From: Pantoea trifolii
GTDB lineage: Bacteria; Pseudomonadota; Gammaproteobacteria; Enterobacterales; Enterobacteriaceae
Direction of reading: 5' to 3'
NCBI RefSeq assembly: GCF_024506435.1
Contig: NZ_JANIET010000002.1
Span: forward strand, 186,001-250,000
DNA length: 64,000 bases
In this document: positions 1 to 8,521 of the stretch, one piece after another
Layout: the number at the start of each line of letters is the position of its first letter
Position numbering within the stretch: the stretch's first letter is position 1
The notes under the pieces: model-generated
What the model was told of the DNA's origin: nothing
The model's database searches: none
What the model saw: the letters and a program-made list of their open reading frames with translations, nothing else
Position numbers and translations under genes: made by a program

Positions 1-670
1 ATGTGGTGCCAAAGCGTTCCACCGTCACGCGTAATCCCGCACGTTCCGCAGTCGCGACAAAGGTGTCTTCACGCTTTTTTAGGCTCGGCGTGCCCGCCAG
101 CGAATTGGCAAACGCCAGATGCTGACAACCGGCGCGCTGAAACGCCATCACCGCCGTTTGTGCAGCGCTCTCTGCATCGAGATTAATGCTAAGCGAACCC
201 GGCAGCGCTTCATCGCGGTTGATCAAAATGATGCGCTGGCCGTGCTTATAACACTGGCGAGTGATGGTGCGATCCGGCATGCCGGAGAGAATGATCGAGG
301 CATCGGCGCGGAAATTGATTGCCTGCTGCAGTGCCGCTGAAACGCTGTTATCCGAGCGATCGGTGTTGATCAGCATCGCCACTTTGCCCGCTTCCTGCAA
401 AAACTGCGTCAGCCAGCGCACCAGGCTGGCGCGATAGGGCGTGGCGATCTCCGAGACGATCAGGCAGACAATGCTGCTGCGATTGCTTACCAGACCGCGC
501 GCCAGATGATTGACGTGATAACCCAACTCTTCCGCCGCTTTCATTACCCGTTCACGCGTTGCCGGTGACACGCTGGCGCCCGGCGTAAAGGCGCGCGACA
601 CCGCCGAGCGCGAAACGCCCGCGCGCTCGGCGACATCCTGCGCACTGACCACCGCTTTCTCATGCTGCAT
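1..670 (-). CDS. LacI-family transcriptional regulator, 3' end outside the window
   Basis: The frame is open from an ATG at 670 to the window edge (223 codons), so the C-terminus is missing. It begins MQHEKAVVSAQDVAERAGVS, a LacI-type helix-turn-helix (AQDVAERAGVSRSAVSRAF), followed by the hinge region and a periplasmic-binding-protein-like sensor fold. A ribosome site (GAAGAGG) lies about 10 bases upstream of the start. It is divergent from afuA, so it most likely represses the afu operon and itself through the palindromes at 717-732 and 826-841. The inducer cannot be read from the sequence; by context a sugar phosphate or a sugar is likely. Family call is firm; the target is inference. Confidence 0.9.
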   Translation of the reverse strand, partial: MQHEKAVVSAQDVAERAGVSRSAVSRAFTPGASVSPATRERVMKAAEELGYHVNHLARGLVSNRSSIVCLIVSEIATPYRASLVRWLTQFLQEAGKVAMLINTDRSDNSVSAALQQAINFRADASIILSGMPDRTITRQCYKHGQRIILINRDEALPGSLSINLDAESAAQTAVMAFQRAGCQHLAFANSLAGTPSLKKREDTFVATAERAGLRVTVERFGTT

Positions 671-716
671 GCTCAACACCTCTTCACAATCTGGCTGCCA
701 CTGAGTCTGCCTCAGA

Positions 717-732
717 TTGCAAAGCTGTGCAA
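717..732. promoter_or_regulatory. Palindromic operator 1, LacI-proximal
   Basis: TTGCAAAGCTGTGCAA has perfect TTGCA/TGCAA arms around a 6-bp spacer. It has the same 16-bp pattern as the site at 826-841. It lies 47 bp upstream of the LacI-family gene start and is probably its autoregulatory and looping site. Confidence 0.6.
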
Positions 733-795
733 ACCGCTTTAGATCTCATTTGTTGCATTTTTGTGACATCGCCTAACAATTGCGCAGTATGGTGT

Positions 796-824
796 TTGAC
801 AGGACATTTCTTGTTCATTACTAC
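796..824 (+). promoter_or_regulatory. Probable sigma-70 promoter of afuABC
   Basis: A consensus -35 TTGACA (796-801) is followed after 17 bp by TACTAC (819-824) as a weak -10. The palindrome at 826-841 would overlap the transcription start, a classic repressor position. Confidence 0.5.
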
Positions 825-825
825 T

Positions 826-841
826 TTGCACACACGTGCAA
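826..841. promoter_or_regulatory. Palindromic operator 2, afuA-proximal
   Basis: TTGCACACACGTGCAA has perfect 6-bp arms (TTGCAC/GTGCAA). It shares TTGCA-N6-TGCAA with the site at 717-732, centre to centre 109 bp, and sits immediately downstream of the likely -10 element. It is probably bound by the divergently encoded LacI-family protein. Confidence 0.65.
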
Positions 842-887
842 TAAAAGGTGCCAATGAAGCACCCACCCTACAATCCAGGAGAACACT

Positions 888-1916
888 ATGCGAGTCACCT
901 CAATGGCCATCGCGCTATCCCTCTGTTGCACTGCACTGCCGTTTGCCGCCTCTGCAGCGGGCAATCTGAATATGGTTTGCTCCGCCGATGTGGTGGTGTG
1001 CGAGCACATGACCAACATCTTCAGCAAGGCGCATCCGGATATCAAAGTCAGTATGGTGCGCCTCTCAGCGGGCGAAGCCTATGCACGTCTGCGCAGCGAA
1101 GCACGCAATCCGCGCACCGATATATGGTGGGCGGGCACCGGCGATCCGCATATGCAGGCGGCGGAAGAGGGGCTGACGCAGCCATACAAATCGCCGCTGC
1201 TCGATCAGCAACAGGATTGGGCGCAGAAGCAGGCGGAAAACTCCAATTACCGTACGGTGGGCATTTATGCTGGCGCGCTTGGTTGGGGTTATAACACCAA
1301 ACTGCTGGAATCGAAAAAGCTGAAAGAGCCGAAATGCTGGGCCGATCTGCTGGACCCAAGCTTCAAAGGAGAAATTCAGATAGCCAACCCGAATTCGTCG
1401 GGTACCGCCTACAACACGCTGGCGACGCTGGTGCAGATCATGGGTGAGGATGAGGCCTTTGATTACCTGAAAAAGCTTAATGCCAATATTTCGCAGTACA
1501 CCAAATCGGGCTCGGCGCCGGTGAAATCCGCAGCGCGCGGTGAAACCACCGTCGGCATCGTGTTTATGCATGATGCGGTGGCGATGGAAGTGGACGGTTT
1601 CCCGATCAAGACCGTCGCGCCGTGCGAAGGCACCGGCTATGAGATTGGCTCGATGTCGATTGTCAAAGGGGCGCGCAACCTCGCTAACGCTAAAGTCTGG
1701 TACGACTGGGCGCTAAGCGCTGAAGCGCAATCACATATGAAAGAGGCCAAATCTTTCCAGCTGCCGTCGAACCGTAACGCGGAGATTTCTGAGTACGCGC
1801 CGCGCTTTGAGAACATCAAACTGATCGATTACGACTTCAAAACTTACGGCGATTCGGCCAAACGTAAAGCGTTGCTGGGACGTTGGGACAAAGAGATCGG
1901 TGCCAGCGCGCAGTGA
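888..1916 (+). CDS. afuA: AfuA-like periplasmic sugar-phosphate-binding protein of an ABC transporter
   Basis: This is a 342-aa extracellular solute-binding protein with a Sec signal peptide of about 23 residues ending ASA. It belongs to the Fe3+/thiamine/AfuA-type binding-protein family. Actinobacillus AfuA was reported to bind hexose phosphates rather than iron. From memory its ligand contacts include His205, Asp206 and Glu229 (mature numbering). Here His228-Asp229 (FMHDAVAM) and Glu252 (GYEIGS) fall at exactly those mature positions if 23 residues are removed, which supports the sugar-phosphate reading. The ATG is preceded by CCAGGAGAACACT. It is the first gene of afuABC plus a phosphatase-family gene. 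The role is a family-based prediction. Confidence 0.8.
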   Translation: MRVTSMAIALSLCCTALPFAASAAGNLNMVCSADVVVCEHMTNIFSKAHPDIKVSMVRLSAGEAYARLRSEARNPRTDIWWAGTGDPHMQAAEEGLTQPYKSPLLDQQQDWAQKQAENSNYRTVGIYAGALGWGYNTKLLESKKLKEPKCWADLLDPSFKGEIQIANPNSSGTAYNTLATLVQIMGEDEAFDYLKKLNANISQYTKSGSAPVKSAARGETTVGIVFMHDAVAMEVDGFPIKTVAPCEGTGYEIGSMSIVKGARNLANAKVWYDWALSAEAQSHMKEAKSFQLPSNRNAEISEYAPRFENIKLIDYDFKTYGDSAKRKALLGRWDKEIGASAQ

Positions 1917-1937
1917 GATCGGTGTGGTTTGTGGGAA

Positions 1938-2002
1938 GGTCGCCATAAATGGCGACCCTACAAAACCCAATGAATTCCGTAGGGTCGCCATTTATGGCGA
2001 CC
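1938..2002. repeat. Inverted pair of the 20-bp GGTCGCCAT palindrome
   Basis: GGTCGCCATAAATGGCGACC plus CTAC at 1938-1961 is matched by the reverse-oriented GTAG plus palindrome at 1979-2002. The two units form a large inverted repeat between afuA and afuB. It is a REP/BIME-like element of the family seen at many intergenic sites in this window, and here it could stabilise the afuA transcript end or reduce afuB expression. Confidence 0.85.
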
Positions 2003-2042
2003 TGGTTAAGCACCGCACAAAAACCCGAATTCGAGGTATGTG

Positions 2043-4265
2043 ATGAATGCAAATAATCGCCGTCTGGCAGGCGCGCTGATCATCGGCGCAGTGGCGTTAC
2101 TGCTGCTGCCGTGGTTCAGCCTGGAAGCCGGTTTCTTCAGCAGCGGCTGGCTAACCAGCCTGTGGAGCGACAGCGCCAACGCGCCCGCGCTGTGGCAAGT
2201 GGGTGAACATCCGTGGCTGCTTATCGCCATCGCGCTGTTCGTGCTGTGTGCCGGTTGCGGCATCCTGCCGGGCGCGGCGCGCAGCCGTTTGCTGCTGCTG
2301 TTCAGCGCACTTGGCGTGCTGTTTCTGGTGATTGAAGGCCACGCCATTGGCTACAGCGGCTGGAGCTGGCTGTGGCTGGAAAATCGCTTCGGCGCGCTCG
2401 CATCGGGGCAACCGGCGATGGGCGCGGGTGCGCTGCTGTTGCTGACCACTTTCCTGCTGCTGTTCTCCTTTGCGCTGGCCGAACGCGGCGTAATGAAAGG
2501 TGATGCCTTTGTGGTGGCGTCGCTGGTGCTGCTCACCGCGCTGGTCAGCATCTTCGTACTCTATCCGGTCCTCAGCATGTTTGTGGTATCGGTGCAGGAT
2601 GTGGACGGCAGCTTCAAACCGGATGGCTTGATCAGCAACATTCAGGACCCGTCGATCTGGAGCCTGTCCTGTTTGTCGGGTGGCACCTGCGGCACCGCGT
2701 GGCGCACCTTGTGGCTGGCGCTGATGACCGCCGCCGGCTCAACGCTGCTGGGTTTAGCGTTTGCCTTAGCCGCCACGCGCACGCCGCTGCCGTTTAAGAA
2801 AGCGCTGCGCATGTTGACGATTCTGCCGATCATCACGCCACCGTTTGTGATTGGTCTGGCGCTGATCCTGCTGTTTGGCCGCTCCGGCGTGGTGACGGAA
2901 CATCTGGCGGCGCTGTTTGGCATCGAACCGGGCCGCTGGCTGTATGGCTTAACCGGCATCTGGATCGCGCAGGTTTTATCGTTCACGCCGATTGCGTTTC
3001 TGGTGCTGATTGGCGTGGTGGAAGGCGTTAGCCCGTCGCTGGAGGAGGCGTCACAAACGCTGCGCGCCAATCGCTGGCGCACCTTCACGCGCGTCTCGCT
3101 GCCGTTGATGGCACCGGGTTTAGCCAATGCTTTTCTGATTAGTTTTATCGAAAGCATGGCCGATTTCGGTAACCCGATGGTGCTGGGCGGTAGCCACGGC
3201 GTGCTCTCCACTGAGATCTTCTTCTCGGTGGTCGGCGCGCAAAACGATCCGAGCCGCGCAGCGGTGCTGGCGATGATTCTGCTGTGCTTCACGCTGACGG
3301 CCTTTGTGCTGCAGCGCTGGTGGCTCGGCGGCAAAAACTTCGCCACCGTCACCGGCAAAGGCGACGGCGGCAAACATGTGCAGCTGCCACGCGTGCTGCG
3401 CTTTGGCGTGTACGGCATGGTGATTCCGTGGGGCCTGTTCACGCTGGTGATCTACGGCATGATTGTGGTCGGCGGCTTTGTACAGTCGTGGGGATTGAAT
3501 GATGCGCTGACCATCGAACATTACGTGCGCGCCTTTGGCGTGAGTTTCAGCGACGGGCATCTGCTGTGGAGCGGCGTGGCGTGGAACTCGTTCTGGACCA
3601 CGCTGGAGATCGCGCTGATTGCCGCACCGCTCACCGCAATAGTTGGGCTGCTCACCGCCTGGCTGATTGTGCGACAGAAGTTTGCCGGTCGTCAGACCTT
3701 CGAGTTCCTGCTGATGCTGAGCTTCGCCATTCCCGGAACGGTGATCGGCGTAAGTTATGTAATGGCGTATAACCTGCCGCCGCTGGAGATCACCGGCACC
3801 GCGATGATCCTCGTGGCCTGCTTTGTGTTCCGCAACATGCCGGTTGGCGTGCGCGGCGGGATCGCGGCGATGAGTCAGCTGGATAAAAGTCTGGATGAAG
3901 CGTCACTGACGCTCGGGGCTAACAGCTTCCGCACGCTGCGCAAAGTGGTGCTGCCGCTGCTGAAACCGGCGATCAGCGCCGCGCTGGTCTACGCCTTCGT
4001 ACGCGCCATCACCTCGATCAGTGCGGTGATCTTCCTCGTGAGCGCGCAGTACAACATGGCAACCTCTTACATCGTCGGGCTGGTGGAAAACGGCGAATAC
4101 GGTGTGGCGATTGCTTACTCAACCGTCTTGATTGTGGTGATGCTGCTGATCATTGGCATGTTCCAGTGGCTGGTGGGCGAACGGCGTCTGCGCCGCGTGG
4201 CCCGTCCGGTCGACATGGCAATTCCGCCAGCTTCAACGTCCTTAACCCAGGAGAGAGCCGTATGA
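2043..4265 (+). CDS. afuB: AfuB-like ABC transporter permease (two fused permease domains)
   Basis: A 740-aa inner-membrane protein with two BPD_transp_1-type permease domains in one chain, as in AfuB/FbpB-type importers. Several membrane segments lie in the first 130 residues; the first permease domain is near 200-430 and the second near 500-720. Both carry an EAA-type loop, ending SLEEASQTLRANRWRTF and SLDEASLTLGANSFRTL, which contact the ATPase. The ATG at 2043 is preferred over GTG 2040 because GAGG at 2032-2035 is then 7 bases away. It overlaps afuC by ATGA, implying coupled translation. It forms the membrane channel for the AfuA substrate. Confidence 0.85.
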   Translation: MNANNRRLAGALIIGAVALLLLPWFSLEAGFFSSGWLTSLWSDSANAPALWQVGEHPWLLIAIALFVLCAGCGILPGAARSRLLLLFSALGVLFLVIEGHAIGYSGWSWLWLENRFGALASGQPAMGAGALLLLTTFLLLFSFALAERGVMKGDAFVVASLVLLTALVSIFVLYPVLSMFVVSVQDVDGSFKPDGLISNIQDPSIWSLSCLSGGTCGTAWRTLWLALMTAAGSTLLGLAFALAATRTPLPFKKALRMLTILPIITPPFVIGLALILLFGRSGVVTEHLAALFGIEPGRWLYGLTGIWIAQVLSFTPIAFLVLIGVVEGVSPSLEEASQTLRANRWRTFTRVSLPLMAPGLANAFLISFIESMADFGNPMVLGGSHGVLSTEIFFSVVGAQNDPSRAAVLAMILLCFTLTAFVLQRWWLGGKNFATVTGKGDGGKHVQLPRVLRFGVYGMVIPWGLFTLVIYGMIVVGGFVQSWGLNDALTIEHYVRAFGVSFSDGHLLWSGVAWNSFWTTLEIALIAAPLTAIVGLLTAWLIVRQKFAGRQTFEFLLMLSFAIPGTVIGVSYVMAYNLPPLEITGTAMILVACFVFRNMPVGVRGGIAAMSQLDKSLDEASLTLGANSFRTLRKVVLPLLKPAISAALVYAFVRAITSISAVIFLVSAQYNMATSYIVGLVENGEYGVAIAYSTVLIVVMLLIIGMFQWLVGERRLRRVARPVDMAIPPASTSLTQERAV

Positions 4266-5323
4266 CACGCGTAACCGCTGGATCTGTGGTGTTTGAACAC
4301 GTCTCGAAACGCTTTGCCGGTTTTGATGCAATTCCCGATCTCTCGCTGACGGTGGAACCCGGCACGCTGGTGACGCTGCTAGGTCCATCCGGCTGCGGCA
4401 AAACCACCACGCTGCGGCTGCTGGCCGGGTTGGAGCATCCCACCGCTGGACGCATTTTGATTGGCGGCAAAGATGTCACCAACTTGCCCGCTAACGAGCG
4501 CGACGTGGCGATGGTGTTTCAGTCTTACGCGCTGTTCCCGCACATGAGCGCGCTCGACAACATCATGTATGGCTTGCAGTCGTCGGGCATGAATAAGCGT
4601 GAAGCGCAGGACCGCGCCCGTGAAGGGCTCAAGTTGGTTGGCCTCGAACATCAGGGCCAGCGCCTGCCTTCGGAGCTTTCCGGCGGGCAGCAACAGCGCA
4701 TTGCGGTGGCACGCGCGCTGGTGCTGGAGCCGCAGGTGCTGCTACTGGATGAGCCGCTCTCGAATCTTGATGAGCGTTTGCGCCGCCGGGTGCGTACCGA
4801 TATCCGCGACTTGCAACAGCGGCTCGGCTTCACGGCGGTATACGTCACGCACGATCAGGAAGAAGCGCTGGCGGTGTCCGATAAGATTATTGTCATGAAA
4901 GAGGGTGATATTGCCCAGCAGGGCGCGCCGGAAAGTCTCTATCACGCGCCGAACTCGGTGTTTATCGCCGACTTTATGGGCGAGGCGAATATTCTGCCGT
5001 GCGAAGTCGAGCAGCTTGATGGCAGTGAAGCGCTGGTGCGACTCGGCAGCCAGCGTTATCGCGTGCGCGGCAACGGTTTGAAAACCGGCGCGGCACAGCT
5101 GTCGGTGCGACCGCAGTTTATTACGCTGCGCGGAGAAGGCGCAGGCGCACTGCGCGGCGAAGTGACGCACAGCACGTGGCTTGGCGACCATATCGAATAT
5201 GAAGTCGCTACCGAATTGGGTTCGCTGTTTATTGTCGATGCCGAGATGGAGCAGCAGCTGCCGCTGGCATCGAACGTCGCGATTGATTTTAAACCTCAGG
5301 GTTTGGCCCTGATTGCCGGTTAA
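4262..5323 (+). CDS. afuC: AfuC-like ABC transporter ATP-binding protein
   Basis: A 353-aa ATPase with Walker A GPSGCGKTT (41-49), Q-loop near Q87, signature LSGGQ (139-143), Walker B VLLLDEP (159-165) and H-loop His197. A TOBE-type domain follows residue 240, as in the FbpC/PotA/AfuC subfamily. The frame is open further upstream, but the ATG at 4262 aligns with the family N-terminus and overlaps the afuB stop by 4 bases. It powers uptake by AfuAB. Substrate assignment rests on AfuA. Confidence 0.88.
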   Translation: MTRVTAGSVVFEHVSKRFAGFDAIPDLSLTVEPGTLVTLLGPSGCGKTTTLRLLAGLEHPTAGRILIGGKDVTNLPANERDVAMVFQSYALFPHMSALDNIMYGLQSSGMNKREAQDRAREGLKLVGLEHQGQRLPSELSGGQQQRIAVARALVLEPQVLLLDEPLSNLDERLRRRVRTDIRDLQQRLGFTAVYVTHDQEEALAVSDKIIVMKEGDIAQQGAPESLYHAPNSVFIADFMGEANILPCEVEQLDGSEALVRLGSQRYRVRGNGLKTGAAQLSVRPQFITLRGEGAGALRGEVTHSTWLGDHIEYEVATELGSLFIVDAEMEQQLPLASNVAIDFKPQGLALIAG

Positions 5324-5337
5324 TTTAAGGATGGATG

Positions 5338-6138
5338 ATGAGTGAATTAGACAATGACCCGCTGTTATCACGCCTGATTTTAGCGGAGAAGGTGGCACGC
5401 GCCGGTGGCGCGAAGGCGCTGGAGTATTTCCATCAGCGCGACACCTTAGTGGTGGAGACCAAATTCGATTTGCAGGATGTGGTATCTCGCGCTGACCGCG
5501 AAGTGGAACAGATGATCGACCAGCAAATTCGCGCACAGTTTGCCGACGACGGTTTTCTTGGCGAAGAGTACGGATTGCAGGACGGTTCATCGGGTTATAC
5601 GTGGGTGGTCGATCCAATCGACGGTACCAGTCCATTCCTTAACGGCATGCCGAACTGGTGCGTGTCGGTCGCGGTGCTGCACGACGGCGTGCCGGTGATT
5701 GGCGTGATTTTCGCGCCCACTTATCAGGAATGTTACGTCGCCGCTCTCGGACAGGGTGCGACGCTCAACGGCAAGCGCTTGCAGGTGGATGCCAGTCGCA
5801 CGCTGCAAAATCATGTCACCGGATTTGGTGCCAACAGCCACGTTAGCCCGGATGAAGTGGGGAAAATCCTCGCATCGCTGCTGGCGGCGGGCGGGAATTT
5901 TATTCGCATTGGATCGGGTGCCTTGATGCTGGCGTGGGTCGCAGCTGGGCGTGTGGTCGGTTATTACGAGCCGTATATGCATGCGTGGGATTGTCTGGCC
6001 GGTTATTGCCTGGTAAAAGAGGCGGGCGGCTGGTATCACCCGTTTAACACCGAAGGCGAACGTTTGCTGAAAGGCGCGCAGGTACTGGCGGTTGCGCCAG
6101 GTGCGGAAGCGGATTTGAAGCGGATTGCCGGGTTGTGA
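5338..6138 (+). CDS. Inositol-monophosphatase-family phosphatase
   Basis: A 266-aa Mg2+-dependent phosphatase. Metal-binding motifs are visible: GEEYG with Glu76/Glu77, DPIDGT (92-97) and a C-terminal HAWDCLAGY with Asp218. The family includes inositol, histidinol and fructose phosphatases and PAP nucleotidase. It lies 14 bases after afuC, in the same operon. ATG 5338 gives a 7-base spacing to AAGG; ATG 5335 is the alternative. Because the transporter is AfuABC-like, a reasonable inference is that the enzyme dephosphorylates an imported sugar or polyol phosphate. The exact substrate is not visible. Confidence 0.82.
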   Translation: MSELDNDPLLSRLILAEKVARAGGAKALEYFHQRDTLVVETKFDLQDVVSRADREVEQMIDQQIRAQFADDGFLGEEYGLQDGSSGYTWVVDPIDGTSPFLNGMPNWCVSVAVLHDGVPVIGVIFAPTYQECYVAALGQGATLNGKRLQVDASRTLQNHVTGFGANSHVSPDEVGKILASLLAAGGNFIRIGSGALMLAWVAAGRVVGYYEPYMHAWDCLAGYCLVKEAGGWYHPFNTEGERLLKGAQVLAVAPGAEADLKRIAGL

Positions 6139-6147
6139 AATTGTTGC

Positions 6148-6167
6148 GGTCGCCATAAATGGCGACC
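6148..6167. repeat. GGTCGCCATAAATGGCGACC palindrome, single copy
   Basis: One copy of the house palindrome between the convergent afu operon end and the lysE-type gene, without the CTAC tail. Confidence 0.8.
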
Positions 6168-6172
6168 TCCTA

Positions 6173-6811
6173 TCAAACCAGAATAAATTCCCGATAACCC
6201 GACCAAATCACATAAATCGCGAAATAGACAAAAATCAACGCGGAAGCGAGATAGGAATACTTCAACAAACGCTGCCCCAGCAGCTTGCCGCCCATGCTGC
6301 CAACCATGCACATTACGCAGGTCCATACCACGCCCGCAATAAAGAAACCGCCGAGGAAGGATGACGTTGCCGCCGCGCTGCCGTGTCCCATGCGGGAAAT
6401 CAAGGCACCGCCGACGCTGGCAAACCACAAAATCGCGGTCGGCGACGACATCGCCAGCATCACGCCACGACTGAACTCGCGCAGCAGCGATCGATATGGC
6501 TGTTGTTCGGTTTCCGGCAGTGCAGCCTGCTTCTGCAACGCTGCATACAGCATTTTTCCGGCAAACCACAGCAACATCACGCCGCCGCCAATCCATAAAA
6601 CCCAGCGCACGGCGGTGAACTGCAACACAATCGCCATGCCCGCCAGCGCCAGCAGCGCATAGATTAAGTCACCAATGCAGGTGCCAATCCCCAACCAAAA
6701 ACCGTGAAAATAGCCGCGTTGCATCGCCAGCGTGATCATGGCGATATTGGCGAGACCGATATCAAGGCACAAAGACAAACTCAGCAGAAAACCATTTGAA
6801 AACTGCAGCAT
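6173..6811 (-). CDS. LysE/RhtB-family amino-acid or metabolite exporter
   Basis: A 212-aa integral membrane protein with about six hydrophobic segments. The N-terminus (MLQFSNGFLLSLSLCLDIGL) and the conserved GIGTCIGDLIYALLAL segment are typical of LysE/RhtB translocators, which export amino acids or homoserine lactone-like compounds. It is transcribed toward the afu operon and is monocistronic. The substrate is not predictable; family call is firm. Confidence 0.82.
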   Translation of the reverse strand: MLQFSNGFLLSLSLCLDIGLANIAMITLAMQRGYFHGFWLGIGTCIGDLIYALLALAGMAIVLQFTAVRWVLWIGGGVMLLWFAGKMLYAALQKQAALPETEQQPYRSLLREFSRGVMLAMSSPTAILWFASVGGALISRMGHGSAAATSSFLGGFFIAGVVWTCVMCMVGSMGGKLLGQRLLKYSYLASALIFVYFAIYVIWSGYREFILV

Positions 6812-6958
6812 AGCAACGTCAGCATCCCTGGCATGTTAAGAGGGCTTCATTAAAGCATGCCGGTAAAACCCAGTAATAATAAGAATTACGCATTTGAGGT
6901 CTTTCGGCTGTCAGGTTTGGAGGTAATCGTGCTCTAACGGTGGATAAATCCCCGATAA

Positions 6959-6974
6959 TGTGAACACGATCACG
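6959..6974. promoter_or_regulatory. CRP-like site upstream of the lactonase gene
   Basis: TGTGAACACGATCACG matches TGTGA-N6-TCACA in 9 of 10 conserved positions. It lies in the 296-bp gap 6812-7107 between the divergent lysE-type and lactonase genes, about 150 bp upstream of the lactonase start. Apart from this site and probable promoters I see nothing else in that gap. Confidence 0.45.
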
Positions 6975-7107
6975 CCCGTTCGGCGCGAATCAAAGCAATC
7001 CCACTATATTCGTAAAGCGGCCTGCATCATCGACCGCAAGCACAATAAAAAATCCAACGCGACTAACGCTTTCTATAAAGAACATTCCGATTATGGTGGG
7101 TACCACA

Positions 7108-8313
7108 ATGAAAAATCACAATAAATCCGTGTCTGGCGGTTTGGCTTCACGTCTAAGCGTGGCATTATCGCTAGCTGTTTTCACATTAGCGGGAAGTGCA
7201 ATGGCAACTGCAGCGGAACATCACAACCAAACGGCCTTAGTGGGCACATGGACCAGCATCCCGGATGCGCCGTTAGTGCAAAAACCAGGTCATCCCAGCG
7301 AAGGCTTGTACCGTTTGAAGGTCAATAGCGACGGCACGCTGACGCCGCTCGATTTCATCAAAATGAAAAGCCCATCGTGGATTGTGAAATCGCACGATGG
7401 TCGTTTTGCCTACACCACCAATGAAGAAAACGCCGGTGCGGTCACTGCACTGGCGATCGATCACAGCGGCAAGGTGCGGGTGATTAACGCGGTGGATAGC
7501 CACGGCCAGCAGCCAACGCATGCCACCATCAGCCCGGACGGTAAATTCCTGTTTGTCGCCAACTATTCGGTTGCCAAAGGCGGCGCCAGCGTGGCGGTGT
7601 TCCCGATACATCATGACGGTTCGCTCGGCGAGCAGGCGCAGAATTTCCCATTTGCCAGCGGCAGCGGTGCGGTAAAAGATCGTCAGGATAGCGGCCACGC
7701 GCACTCCACCACCTTTACGCATGATGGCAAATACCTTTACGCCGCAGATCTCGGCGGCGACAAACTGCACGCTTATGCCTATCACGCGGGCAAAACTCAG
7801 CCGCTGGCAGCCGATACTTCGCGCGATGTCTCCTTCCCAGCCGGTTCTGGCCCGCGCCACATGGTGTTTTCCCCGGATGGCAAACACGCGTATGTCATTA
7901 CCGAAATGGCCGGTGAAGTGGTGGTGTTTGCGGTGAAGGACAATCGTCTGGAGCAGCAGGCTAAGGTCAAACTGAACACGGAAAACAGCAGCGCCGAGTA
8001 TCGCAGCGGCGGCGGCATTATCCTTAGCCCGAACGGCAAGTTTGTGATTGCGGCTAATCGCGGATCGGATAACAGCTTAGTGGTGTTTAAAATTGAGCAG
8101 GATGGTTCACTGGGAACGCCGGTGCGCTACAGAGCGGATGGCATTGAACCGCGTGCTTTCGCCTTTGATGCCAGCGGTAAATACCTGTATGTGGCGAACG
8201 TGTTCACCAATAACATTACGATGTTCCATTTCGATGCTGAAAGCGGTGTGTTAAAAGCCGCAGGCGAAGTGGCGAAGATTGCCACGCCTACGGATATTAA
8301 GTTTTTTAATTGA
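7108..8313 (+). CDS. Secreted lactonase-family seven-bladed beta-propeller protein
   Basis: A 401-aa protein of the 6-phosphogluconolactonase-like (YbhE/Pgl) propeller family. A Sec-type signal peptide ends near residue 35 (TLAGSAMATAA), so unlike E. coli Pgl it is predicted to be periplasmic. Repeated blade motifs such as SPDGKFLFVANY, THDGKYLYAADLG, SPDGKHAYVITEM, SPNGKFVIAANRG and ASGKYLYVANVF recur through the chain. ATG 7108 is preferred over ATG 7093 because the signal peptide then has a normal basic start (MKNHNKS). The substrate may be a sugar lactone; secreted members are poorly characterised. Confidence 0.8.
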   Translation: MKNHNKSVSGGLASRLSVALSLAVFTLAGSAMATAAEHHNQTALVGTWTSIPDAPLVQKPGHPSEGLYRLKVNSDGTLTPLDFIKMKSPSWIVKSHDGRFAYTTNEENAGAVTALAIDHSGKVRVINAVDSHGQQPTHATISPDGKFLFVANYSVAKGGASVAVFPIHHDGSLGEQAQNFPFASGSGAVKDRQDSGHAHSTTFTHDGKYLYAADLGGDKLHAYAYHAGKTQPLAADTSRDVSFPAGSGPRHMVFSPDGKHAYVITEMAGEVVVFAVKDNRLEQQAKVKLNTENSSAEYRSGGGIILSPNGKFVIAANRGSDNSLVVFKIEQDGSLGTPVRYRADGIEPRAFAFDASGKYLYVANVFTNNITMFHFDAESGVLKAAGEVAKIATPTDIKFFN

Positions 8314-8325
8314 GTGGTTAATTGA

Positions 8326-8392
8326 GGTCGCCATAAATGGCGCCCCTACAAATCGGTGATAATCATTCGTAGGGGCGCCATTTATGGCGACC
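8326..8392. repeat. Inverted pair of the house palindrome, variant arms
   Basis: Two units face each other (GGTCGCCATAAATGGCGCCCCTAC and GTAGGGGCGCCATTTATGGCGACC). Both carry GGCGCC in place of GGCGACC/GGTCGCC on the inner arm, keeping the long-range pairing. It lies between the lactonase stop and the NtrC-like site. Confidence 0.85.
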
Positions 8393-8409
8393 TGCACCTT
8401 ATTAGTGCT
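8393..8409. promoter_or_regulatory. NtrC-like enhancer site
   Basis: TGCACCTTATTAGTGCT closely matches the NtrC dyad (TGCACC-N5-GGTGCA type; the glnA site has TGCACC-N5-GGTGCT). It lies about 109-125 bp upstream of the start predicted from the sigma-54 promoter at 8492-8507, the usual enhancer distance. It implies nitrogen-limitation control of the amide/urea transport operon. Confidence 0.65.
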
Positions 8410-8491
8410 CAATGCTATTTAGCAGTGCGCACATTCCCATAGCAGCGCAATTAATCTCCCCATTACGCCAATCTGCGGCCTGTTAATTATT

Positions 8492-8507
8492 TGGCCCACT
8501 TCTTGCT
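8492..8507 (+). promoter_or_regulatory. Sigma-54 (RpoN) promoter of the amide/urea transporter operon
   Basis: TTGGCCCACTTCTTGCTT fits the -24/-12 consensus YTGGCACG-N4-TTGCW. The invariant GG (8493-8494) and GC (8505-8506) have the required 10-bp separation. Transcription would begin near 8518, directly ahead of the hexaloop hairpins. Confidence 0.72.
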
Positions 8508-8521
8508 TTATACAAAATAAC

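Noticed and set aside
1..340. Short + strand frames at the window start
   Set aside because: They lie antisense to the LacI-family gene, whose helix-turn-helix and start are clear.
2642..3442. 266-codon open frame opposite afuB
   Set aside because: Ser/Pro/Arg-rich antisense of a membrane permease; typical GC-rich shadow.
4742..5635. 297-codon open frame opposite afuC and the phosphatase gene
   Set aside because: Crosses an operon junction on the other strand and has no recognisable domain.
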